Assembly: GCA_946531445.1 (NCBI GenBank)
Contig: CAMNAP010000003.1
Span: forward strand, 1-64,000
DNA length: 64,000 nucleotides
DNA from: an uncultured Clostridia bacterium
GTDB taxonomy: Bacteria; Bacillota; Clostridia; Oscillospirales; Acutalibacteraceae
Direction of reading: 5' to 3'
The notes beneath the pieces were generated by a model that saw only the letters and a list, made by a program, of their open reading frames with translations, was not told where the DNA came from and did not search any database. How positions within the stretch are numbered: position 1 is the first letter of the stretch; every line of letters begins with the position of its first letter. The position numbers and the translations under genes are program-made. This document shows positions 56,124 to 64,000 of this stretch, in pieces.

Positions 56124-58547
56124 TTACTGTGCTGTTGGCTGAGAAGAGCTTCTGCCATTTCTTACAGTCGTACTGTATGATGATATTTTGCTTTTTTCGG
56201 GCATATATTCAAGTGCGTAAGGCATAAGTTCTTCAAAGCTGCTTACCGTAACAAAGGTTACTGCGTCTGTAACTTCACTGCTTATTTCAGCCAAATCCTT
56301 TTTGTTGTCCTCGGGGATTAAAACTGTGTCGCAGCCTGCTTTATATGCCGCCATTGATTTTTCCTTGAGTCCGCCTATGGGAAGCGCTTTTCCTTTAAGC
56401 GAAATCTCGCCCGTCATAGCAACGTTTGATTTAATCGGTATTCCCGTAAGCTCGCTAACAAGCGCAGTTGTAATTGCGAGACCCGCAGACGGTCCGTCTT
56501 TAGGTATTGCCGCTTCGGGAGTGTGTATATGTATGTCTTTTGTTTTATAAAAATCGGATTCAATTCCGAAATCCTCGTGCTTTGAACGAACATAGCTTAC
56601 GGCAGTTTTTGCGCTTTCTTTCATAATGTCGCCGAGGTTACCCGTAAGCTCAATCTTTCCTGTACCCTCAAGGGCTGATACTTCAATCGGAAGCATTGTT
56701 CCGCCAACCTGAGTCCATGCAAGACCGTTTACCGTTCCGACAAGATTTTCCTTTGAAATCTTGTCCTTTGAATACTTTTCAACGCCGAGGTAATCTGAAA
56801 GATTGCTTTCATTAACTCTGAAAGTCTTATTTCCCTTTCCGAGCTCAACCGCCGCTTTTCTGCAAAGCGTTGAGATTTCCTTTTCAAGCGCCCTTACGCC
56901 TGCTTCACGTGTGTAGCATTCAATTATTTTGTAAACAGCGCCGTCTGTTATTCTGAATTCCCTTGAGGTAATACAGTGCTTTTTAAGCGCCTTTTTTATT
57001 AAATGCTTCTTAGCTATATGAAACTTTTCCTCAACTGAATATGAATTAAGCTCAATTACTTCCATTCTGTCATAAAGCGGAGCGGCGATAGTTGAAACAT
57101 CGTTTGCCGTAGTAATAAACAGAACCTTGCTCAAATCTACGGGAAAGTCTATATAGTGGTCGTTAAAGGAATTGTTCTGCTCGGGGTCTAACGCTTCAAG
57201 AAGTGCTGACGACGGGTCACCCTTGTAATCAGCGCCGACCTTGTCAATCTCATCAAGAAGGATAATCGGATTCATAACGCCGCTCTTGATTACCGCGTCT
57301 ATAATTCTTCCGGGCATAGCACCAATGTATGTACGTCTGTGGCCTCTTATTTCAGCCTCGTCGTGAATACCGCCAAGCGCAACTCTTACATACTTTCTGT
57401 TCATAGAAGACGCGAGCGATTTAACAATACTCGTCTTGCCTACTCCCGGAGGGCCGAAAAGACAGATTATCTGTCCGCTGAAATCAGGATTTCGCTTTAA
57501 AACTGCAAGCGATTCAACAATTCTTGTCTTTACCTTGTCAAGTCCGTAGTGGTCTTTATCAAGAACCTTGCGTGATTTTTCAAGGTTAATGCTGTCTTTT
57601 GTGAATTTGCCGAACGGAATGTCAAGACATTTGTCAAGATAGTTTCTTACAACTGTTCCCTCGTGTGAGCCTGACGGCATTTTCATAAGCTTGTCTGCTT
57701 CCTTGAGAAGCTTATCCTTAATCTCATCTGAACATTCAAGCTTTGTAATTCTTTCCTTGTATCCGTCAGCTTCTGCAACAGGGTCGTCGGTTTCGCCGAG
57801 CTCGTCGGTTATAACTCTCAATTCCTCACGAAGATAGTATTCGCGCTGATTCTTATCTATTTCCTTTTGTACCTTCTCCTGAATTTCCGTTTCCATCTCT
57901 ATGGCTACGTTTTCCTTTTTTAGCATAAGGAGGAGGAGTCTGAGGCGCTTGTGAACGTTGATTTCCTCAAGCACCTTCTGTTTTTGCGTGTAGTCAAAGA
58001 AGGTGTTTGCGCAAACGTAATCGCAAAGCTCAATTACGTCCTCAAGCGACATAACCTTTGATATAACCTCACTTGAAATTTTGCTTATCATAGAAGCATA
58101 GATTTCAAATTCCTTTTTAAGAACGCGTGCATAGGCAATATCATTTTCCGTAGTAACGAATTTTCCGCTGTCAATAATATCGGCAATGCCGATAAGATAT
58201 GGGCGCTCTTTTACAATTGTGACAAGGTTAGCCCTCTCTATTCCCTCAACGATTACTCTGAGGTTACCCGTGTTTGAAATTTTAATCATCTGTTTTATTT
58301 TACAGATAACGCCGGTGTCAAATATATCCTCATGCTTCGGGTTATCAACCGATGAATCCTTCTGAGCAATAAGAAGAATTTTCTGGTCACGCTCCATAGC
58401 AGCATTGAGCGCAGCGAGACTCTTTTTTCTTCCTACGTCAAAATGAAGATTCATTCCCGGAAACACTACAAGCCCCCTGAGCGGAACCACAGGAAGCTGA
58501 ATAAAATCAAGTGAATCTGTAATATAGTTTTCTTTTAATTCGTCCAT
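56124..58547 (-). CDS. lon: ATP-dependent protease La
   Basis: GPPGVGKTSIVKSLASSMNRKYVRVALGGIHDEAEIRGHRRTYIGAMPGRI, PEAAIPKDGPSAGLAITTALVSELTG. Confidence 0.96.
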   Translation of the reverse strand: MDELKENYITDSLDFIQLPVVPLRGLVVFPGMNLHFDVGRKKSLAALNAAMERDQKILLIAQKDSSVDNPKHEDIFDTGVICKIKQMIKISNTGNLRVIVEGIERANLVTIVKERPYLIGIADIIDSGKFVTTENDIAYARVLKKEFEIYASMISKISSEVISKVMSLEDVIELCDYVCANTFFDYTQKQKVLEEINVHKRLRLLLLMLKKENVAIEMETEIQEKVQKEIDKNQREYYLREELRVITDELGETDDPVAEADGYKERITKLECSDEIKDKLLKEADKLMKMPSGSHEGTVVRNYLDKCLDIPFGKFTKDSINLEKSRKVLDKDHYGLDKVKTRIVESLAVLKRNPDFSGQIICLFGPPGVGKTSIVKSLASSMNRKYVRVALGGIHDEAEIRGHRRTYIGAMPGRIIDAVIKSGVMNPIILLDEIDKVGADYKGDPSSALLEALDPEQNNSFNDHYIDFPVDLSKVLFITTANDVSTIAAPLYDRMEVIELNSYSVEEKFHIAKKHLIKKALKKHCITSREFRITDGAVYKIIECYTREAGVRALEKEISTLCRKAAVELGKGNKTFRVNESNLSDYLGVEKYSKDKISKENLVGTVNGLAWTQVGGTMLPIEVSALEGTGKIELTGNLGDIMKESAKTAVSYVRSKHEDFGIESDFYKTKDIHIHTPEAAIPKDGPSAGLAITTALVSELTGIPIKSNVAMTGEISLKGKALPIGGLKEKSMAAYKAGCDTVLIPEDNKKDLAEISSEVTDAVTFVTVSSFEELMPYALEYMPEKSKISSYSTTVRNGRSSSQPTAQ

Positions 58548-58660
58548 TTTAATACATCCTTATACAGAATTGATAGTATTATATAATAAAATAATATAAA
58601 ATGCAATAATTTTATCATATTAAAGAGTTAAAGCGCTGCATACAGCAACGCTTTAATTTA

Positions 58661-59953
58661 TTATTGTGCATTTTTCAGGTCTTCAGCCTTGAGTTGTACA
58701 GGCTTACGCTTTTTGTTTGTACGAAGAAGCGGAGCTGAATCCCCTGTTACACATTCCTTTGTAATAACGATTTTTTCAATTGTGTAATCGCTCGGAACGG
58801 TAAACATAAGCTCGTTTAAGATTCCCTCAAATACTGTTCTGAGTCCTCTTGCTCCTGTCTTTCTCTCGAGCGTAACATCTGCCATTGCCTCAAGCGCGTC
58901 ATCCTGGAACTGAAGCTCAACGCCGTCCATTTCAAAGAGCTTGACATACTGCTTTACAATTGAGTTTTTAGGCTCAGTCATAATTCTCACGAGTGCATCT
59001 TTATCTAAACTGTTAAGCGTTGCAATAACAGGAATACGCCCGATAAGCTCGGGGATAAGACCATATTTAACAAGGTCGTGATGGTTAACATTCTGAATAA
59101 TATTCTCTTTTTCTGTTTCGTTCTTCTTAAGCTCAGAGCCGAAGCCGAGCGAGTTTCTGCCGAGTCTGCGTTCAACAATCTTTTCAATGCCGTCAAACGC
59201 GCCTCCGCAAATAAAGAGAATATTGGTTGTATCTATCTGAATAAATTCCTGCTGAGGATGTTTTCTTCCGCCTCCCGGAGGAACATTTGAAACTGTGCCT
59301 TCAAGGATTTTCAGAAGCGCCTGCTGAACGCCCTCGCCGCTTACGTCTCTTGTGATTGAACGGTTTTCACTCTTTCTTGAAATCTTGTCAATTTCGTCAA
59401 CGTAAATGATTCCGCGTTCTGCTTTTTCAACGTCAAAGTCCGCAGCTTGAATCAGGCGAAGAAGAATGTTTTCAACGTCCTCGCCAACATAACCTGCCTC
59501 AGTAAGAGTGGTTGCGTCAGCAATTGCAAACGGTACGTCAAGTATTTTTGCGAGAGTCTGAGCAAGCATTGTTTTACCAACACCGGTAGGACCTAAAAGA
59601 AGAATGTTGCTCTTCTGAAGCTCAACATCGCTCTGTTCATTGTAAAAGATTCTTTTATAATGGTTGTAAACGGCAACGGAAAGTGATTTTTTCGCTTCCT
59701 CCTGACCGATAACATACTCGTCAAGCTTTTCCTTGATTTCCATCGGCTTGGGAAGCACCATATCGCTGTACTCAATATCCGATTTGTGTGCTTCCTCTTC
59801 GCTGCCTTTAATTATTTCATTGCAAAGTGAAATGCATTCGTCACAGATGAAAACCTCACCCGGGCCTTCAATGAGCTTATAGACCATTGATTCACTTTTG
59901 CCGCAGAATGAACATCTTGCGGGATGGTTAGAAATATTATCGTCTCTTGACAT
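58661..59953 (-). CDS. clpX: ClpXP ATPase subunit ClpX
   Basis: [31 protein letters not shown] zinc finger, [50 protein letters not shown]. Confidence 0.97.
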   Translation of the reverse strand: MSRDDNISNHPARCSFCGKSESMVYKLIEGPGEVFICDECISLCNEIIKGSEEEAHKSDIEYSDMVLPKPMEIKEKLDEYVIGQEEAKKSLSVAVYNHYKRIFYNEQSDVELQKSNILLLGPTGVGKTMLAQTLAKILDVPFAIADATTLTEAGYVGEDVENILLRLIQAADFDVEKAERGIIYVDEIDKISRKSENRSITRDVSGEGVQQALLKILEGTVSNVPPGGGRKHPQQEFIQIDTTNILFICGGAFDGIEKIVERRLGRNSLGFGSELKKNETEKENIIQNVNHHDLVKYGLIPELIGRIPVIATLNSLDKDALVRIMTEPKNSIVKQYVKLFEMDGVELQFQDDALEAMADVTLERKTGARGLRTVFEGILNELMFTVPSDYTIEKIVITKECVTGDSAPLLRTNKKRKPVQLKAEDLKNAQ

Positions 59954-59967
59954 AAAAATCTCCTGAT

Positions 59968-60561
59968 TTATCTTTTATCAATTACCTTGTCTACAAGGCC
60001 GTATTCCATAGCCTCGGTAGCAGACATCCAGTTGTCTCTGTCGGTGTCTTTAACAAGTGTTTCATAATCCTTGCCGCAGTTTTCAGCAAGAATTCTGTTG
60101 AGCTTTTCCTTAGTTTTTACAAGGTTTTTAGCGGCGATTTCAACGTCTGTTGCCTGACCTGTGATTCCGCTTCCGCCAACAAGAGGCTGATGAATAAGAA
60201 TTTCACTGTTGGGAAGGGCTATTCTCTTTCCTTTAGCACCGCTTGAAAGAAGAAATGCACCCATGCTTGCAGCCATACCTACACAGATTGTAGATACGTC
60301 GCACTTGATATAATTCATTGTATCGTAGATAGCAAGTCCTGCGGTTACGGAACCGCCGGGAGAGTTGATATAAAGTGAGATGTCCTTATCGCTGTCCTGT
60401 GACTCAAGGAAAAGAAGCTGAGCTACTACAAGAGAAGCTGTATTGTCATCAACCTGGTCTGATAAAACGATAATTCTGTCAGAAAGAAGTCTTGAGAAAA
60501 TGTCAACAGAACGTTCGCCTGCGCTTGACTGTTCAATAACATAAGGTACTAATGATGCCAT
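59968..60561 (-). CDS. clpP: ATP-dependent Clp protease proteolytic subunit
   Basis: [61 protein letters not shown]. Confidence 0.97.
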   Translation of the reverse strand: MASLVPYVIEQSSAGERSVDIFSRLLSDRIIVLSDQVDDNTASLVVAQLLFLESQDSDKDISLYINSPGGSVTAGLAIYDTMNYIKCDVSTICVGMAASMGAFLLSSGAKGKRIALPNSEILIHQPLVGGSGITGQATDVEIAAKNLVKTKEKLNRILAENCGKDYETLVKDTDRDNWMSATEAMEYGLVDKVIDKR

Positions 60562-60663
60562 AATATCAATCCTTTCAAATTATTATTTGTTCGTAATATT
60601 TTTTACTGTTTTGTAACTTTTATTCTTTAATTATCGGGAGGGTTTCCCCTCCCTGATATTGAA

Positions 60664-61986
60664 TTAGTCTTTCTTTGCCTTAGCCTTTGATTTAACCTTA
60701 GCCTTTGTTCTCTTTGCCTTTTCAACTACAAAGTCTATTGCTTTTCTTGTAGCAATGTCCTTTGAGAGCTGTTCTGTTGGAACGGCAGCCTTAATCTGGT
60801 CTGCCTCCATACCGTACTGTTCAGCGAGCTTCTTGATTTCCTCTTCAATTTCTTCCTCAGTAGCTTTAATCTTTTCAGCGTCAGCGATAGCCTCAAGTGC
60901 GATACCAACGAGAACCTGCTTTTTAGCGCCCTCTCTGAACTGCTCCTTGAAGTCGTCCATTGTCTGACCGAGATACTGAAGATAAGTGTTAAGGTCAATT
61001 CCCTGCATCTGAAGTCTGTAGCCGTAATCCTGAATGAGCTCGTCAGTTTTCTGCTCGTTCATACACTCGGGAACCTCAACCTCCATATTGTCAACTACCT
61101 TGTCAATAAGAGCGTTTTCAAATTCGGTTTTTGCTGTCTGCTCCTTGCGCTCTGAAATCTGCTTTTTGAGTTTTTCCTTTAATTCGTCAAGCGTGTCGAC
61201 CTCGTCATCAACATCTTTTGCAAATTCGTCATCAAGCTCGGGAAGCTCTTTTGTTTTGATTTCGTTAATCTTAACCTTGAATACAGCGTCCTTGCCTGCA
61301 AGCGAGGGCTCGTACTCCTCGGGGAATGTTACGTTAACGTCAAATTCCTCTTCTGTCTTGTGGCCTGCAACCTGCTCTTCAAAGCCTGGTATAAATTGAC
61401 CTGAGCCAAGTTCAAGCGGGAAGTTTTCACCCTTGCCGCCTTCAAAAGCTTCGCCGTCAACAAAGCCTTCAAAGTCAATCTCTGCAGTGTCGCCCATCTC
61501 TGCGACTCTGTCTTCAATAGTTACGAGTCTGCTGTTTCTGTCAAGCATATTCTTAAGTTCGTTTTCAACGTCCTCATCAGTAGCTTCAGTCTCGCCGTAT
61601 TCAGCTTCAAGTCCTGCGTATTCGCCGAGCTTTGCCTCAGGATACGTTGTCAGCTTCATCTTCATTTCAACGCCGTTTTCCTTGTCCATAGAAACAACGT
61701 CAAGGTCATACGGCTGGTCAACTATACGAAGCTCAGCCTCGTCAATAGCGCCCTGAACTGCCTCGGGATAAACAATCTCAAGCGCGTCCTCAAAGAATAC
61801 GTTTTCGCCATAAGCTTTTTCAATCATCTTCTGGGGAGCCTTGCCCTTGCGGAAACCAGGAAGCTGGATAGATTTTCTCTGCTTCATATAAGCCTTAACT
61901 GTAGCGTCGGTAAAGGTTTTAGCGTCTACAGTTACTTCAATTTCATAAGTGTTTGTATCAGTTTTATTACATGATTTAAGTGCCAT
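60664..61986 (-). CDS. tig: trigger factor
   Basis: KSIQLPGFRKGKAPQKMIEKAYGENVFFEDAL; PPIase region FEGFVDGEAFEGGKGENFPLELGSGQFIPGFEEQ. Confidence 0.95.
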   Translation of the reverse strand: MALKSCNKTDTNTYEIEVTVDAKTFTDATVKAYMKQRKSIQLPGFRKGKAPQKMIEKAYGENVFFEDALEIVYPEAVQGAIDEAELRIVDQPYDLDVVSMDKENGVEMKMKLTTYPEAKLGEYAGLEAEYGETEATDEDVENELKNMLDRNSRLVTIEDRVAEMGDTAEIDFEGFVDGEAFEGGKGENFPLELGSGQFIPGFEEQVAGHKTEEEFDVNVTFPEEYEPSLAGKDAVFKVKINEIKTKELPELDDEFAKDVDDEVDTLDELKEKLKKQISERKEQTAKTEFENALIDKVVDNMEVEVPECMNEQKTDELIQDYGYRLQMQGIDLNTYLQYLGQTMDDFKEQFREGAKKQVLVGIALEAIADAEKIKATEEEIEEEIKKLAEQYGMEADQIKAAVPTEQLSKDIATRKAIDFVVEKAKRTKAKVKSKAKAKKD

Positions 61987-62058
61987 AACAATGACCTCCT
62001 TAATTATTTATAAATTACAATCAAGCATTATAACATAAGTTTTATAAAAATACAATAA

Positions 62059-62739
62059 TTATTTTATTAATAAAGGCATAAATCTTAGTCTGTCGCAGGA
62101 AATCAGTCTGAAATTGATTTCTGAGTACTCGCCGTCAACGGCAAGCCTTGCCGCCGCGCCGTGAAGATGTCCGTAGTAACAGCGCTTGATATTGTAGTCA
62201 GTAAGCAGCTTAATTATACTTTCACAAACAGAGTTTTCGGTTACGGGCGGATAGTGGAGAAATACTATTTTTTCCTCACATTCGGCAGAGTCAAGCGACA
62301 TTTTTAAGCGCCCTACTTCCCTGTTTAAAACCTTTTCGTCGTGTTCCTCCTCGCTTTCAATCATCCAGCCTCTGCTGCCGCAGATTGAAACGCCTTCAAC
62401 CGTATAAGAGTTATTGTGAAGTATTTTAATTGAGTCAAATCCGTTTTCCTCAATGAATTTGTTAAGCTTAGAAGCGGTGTTCCACCAATAGTCGTGATTC
62501 CCTTTGAGTATGATTTTATTTCCCTTTAGATTGTTGATAAAATCAAAGTCGGCTTTAAGCTCATCAAAATTCATAGCCCAGCTTATGTCACCTGCAATTA
62601 CAACGGTGTCGCTGTCGGTTATTAACTTGTTCCAGTTGTTTTCAATACGCGAAACATAGTCGTTCCATCCGGGAAAGGAATCCATCGGCTTATCTGTACC
62701 AAAGGAAAGGTGCGTATCTGCAATCGCAAAAATTGACAT
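62059..62739 (-). CDS. metallophosphoesterase
   Basis: MSIFAIADTHLSFG, VVIAGDISWAMN, LKGNHDYWW, YGHLHG. Confidence 0.9.
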   Translation of the reverse strand: MSIFAIADTHLSFGTDKPMDSFPGWNDYVSRIENNWNKLITDSDTVVIAGDISWAMNFDELKADFDFINNLKGNKIILKGNHDYWWNTASKLNKFIEENGFDSIKILHNNSYTVEGVSICGSRGWMIESEEEHDEKVLNREVGRLKMSLDSAECEEKIVFLHYPPVTENSVCESIIKLLTDYNIKRCYYGHLHGAAARLAVDGEYSEINFRLISCDRLRFMPLLIK

Positions 62740-62788
62740 AATAATCTCCGTAATATGTGGAAAAATAAAGTTGAAAGGAGTGAATAAA

Positions 62789-62959
62789 ATGAGCGATGAA
62801 ATTAAGGGCATAACCTGCGAGGTTAAAAACTGTATTTATCAGGACAGCAACGGAAACTGTAATGCAGGTCACATCAAAGTGGGAAACCCGAAAGCAATGC
62901 ACGAAAGCGAAACAAAGTGTGAAACCTTTGAGTGTACGCCTGCGTGTGAGTGCGAATAA
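62789..62959 (+). CDS. DUF1540-type small Cys-rich protein
   Basis: ITCEVKNCIYQDSNGNCNAGHIKVGNPKAMHESETKCETFE; RBS gaaaggagtg. Confidence 0.85.
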   Translation: MSDEIKGITCEVKNCIYQDSNGNCNAGHIKVGNPKAMHESETKCETFECTPACECE

Positions 62960-62991
62960 GTCAAAGGGCGGTATAAACCGCCCGTTTTATT

Positions 62992-64000
62992 TTACAGCTT
63001 AAGAAGGCTGAATACCATTTCGCTCATATTCTCTCTGTCACACACATTGTTAAACCGTACTGCTTTATCCTTGAGAGATTTAAGCGGTGCAGGTACTTCG
63101 CAATTTGTAGCTTTGTTAAGCTCGTCTACCATTTCAAATTCGTCTGCGTCGGGAGTTTTTCCGAGTATAGCCGAAAGCACGCTCTTTGAGAACTTATAAG
63201 GCGAAGCAGTTGAGTCAATAACAGTCGGAATATCGTCGCCTGTTGCCTTTACATAATCGCAGTAAACACGAACCGCAACCGAGGTATGAGTGTCAATAAG
63301 ATATGAGTAGCTTTCAAACTGCTCTTTGATAGTTTCGAATACTTCCTCCTCGCTGCAGCAACCTGCCGCGAAGTCCTTTTTAATATTGTTTAACAGTGTG
63401 TCTGAAACTGTGTATTTACCGCCGTCTGAGAGCGAATGCATAAGGTCGCTTACGAGCTTGTCGTCCTCACCGCTAAGGTGGTAAAGAAGTCTTTCAAGAT
63501 TTGATGAAATAAGAATATCCATTGAGGGCGATGTTGTTGTGTAAAAATCGCGGTTTTTGTCATAATCTCCCGTTGTGAGAAAGTCGGTAAGAATGTTATT
63601 TGAATTAGATGCGCAAACAAGCTTCTTAATCGGAACGCCCATTTTCTTTGCGTAGTAGCCCGCAAGAATGTTTCCGAAATTACCTGTAGGAACAACAACG
63701 TTTATTTCTTCGCCAAGTTTTATTCTTCCCTGCTCTACCATATCTGCATATGCGCTGAAATAGTATACAATCTGAGGAACAAGTCGTCCCCAGTTAATTG
63801 AATTTGCAGAGGAGAACATCATATTCTTTTTAGCAAGCTCAGCTTTGATTTCGCTGTCTGTAAAGATAGCCTTAACAGCAGACTGCGCGTCGTCAAAATT
63901 TCCGTTGATAGCGCAAACGGCAACGTTGTCACCCTCCTGAGTGGTCATCTGAAGCTTCTGCATAGGCGATACTCCGTCTACGGGATAGAACACTAAAATT
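62992..64000 (-). CDS. thrC: threonine synthase (C-terminal part; gene continues past the window edge)
   Basis: SINWGRLVPQIVYYFSAYADM, VNVVVPTGNFGNILAGYYAKKMGVPIKKLVCASNSNNILTDF; frame stays open to 64000. Confidence 0.92.
   Translation of the reverse strand, partial: ILVFYPVDGVSPMQKLQMTTQEGDNVAVCAINGNFDDAQSAVKAIFTDSEIKAELAKKNMMFSSANSINWGRLVPQIVYYFSAYADMVEQGRIKLGEEINVVVPTGNFGNILAGYYAKKMGVPIKKLVCASNSNNILTDFLTTGDYDKNRDFYTTTSPSMDILISSNLERLLYHLSGEDDKLVSDLMHSLSDGGKYTVSDTLLNNIKKDFAAGCCSEEEVFETIKEQFESYSYLIDTHTSVAVRVYCDYVKATGDDIPTVIDSTASPYKFSKSVLSAILGKTPDADEFEMVDELNKATNCEVPAPLKSLKDKAVRFNNVCDRENMSEMVFSLLKL

Overview
Gene-dense 64 kb chromosomal window, most likely from an anaerobic low-GC Firmicute (Clostridia/Oscillospirales-like; inferred from spoIIR, T-boxes, a ferredoxin-linked 2-oxoacid oxidoreductase and the lon/clpX/clpP/tig block). 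I find about 53 CDS, 7 tRNA genes (Leu-CAA, Leu-TAA, Cys, Gly, Phe, Asp, Val), 2 T-box leaders and many intrinsic terminators. There are no rRNAs, no CRISPR array and no intact transposase.

Main blocks: (i) LarA-like racemase/epimerase, HAD phosphatase, gnd and kdgK, a sugar-acid cluster; (ii) glycosidases (two GH31, one GH38/57-like, one GH95); (iii) 19.9-33.3 kb, two convergent T-box-controlled operons; (iv) NAD salvage; (v) tRNA clusters; (vi) three secreted proteins with 37-aa repeats; (vii) housekeeping genes (hslO, lysA, engB, lon, clpX, clpP, tig, thrC).

Best candidate for an undescribed system is 21.0-33.3 kb. An apparent isoleucine T-box (specifier read as AUC) precedes an XRE-cupin-acyl-CoA synthetase fusion, a P-loop ATPase and a vor-type ferredoxin oxidoreductase. 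Facing it, an apparent leucine T-box (CUC) precedes an isopropylmalate-synthase homologue that has lost its catalytic and metal-binding motifs but kept the LeuA regulatory domain, then a TIM-barrel/acyl-CoA-synthetase fusion. I interpret this as branched-chain amino acid synthesis by activation and reductive carboxylation of branched short-chain fatty acids.

Second highlight: two homologous mini-elements (about 100-150 bp), each sitting between direct repeats of a tRNA 3' end (tRNA-Leu and tRNA-Gly), both starting at the T-loop CGA. All calls come from reading the sequence; no database search was run.
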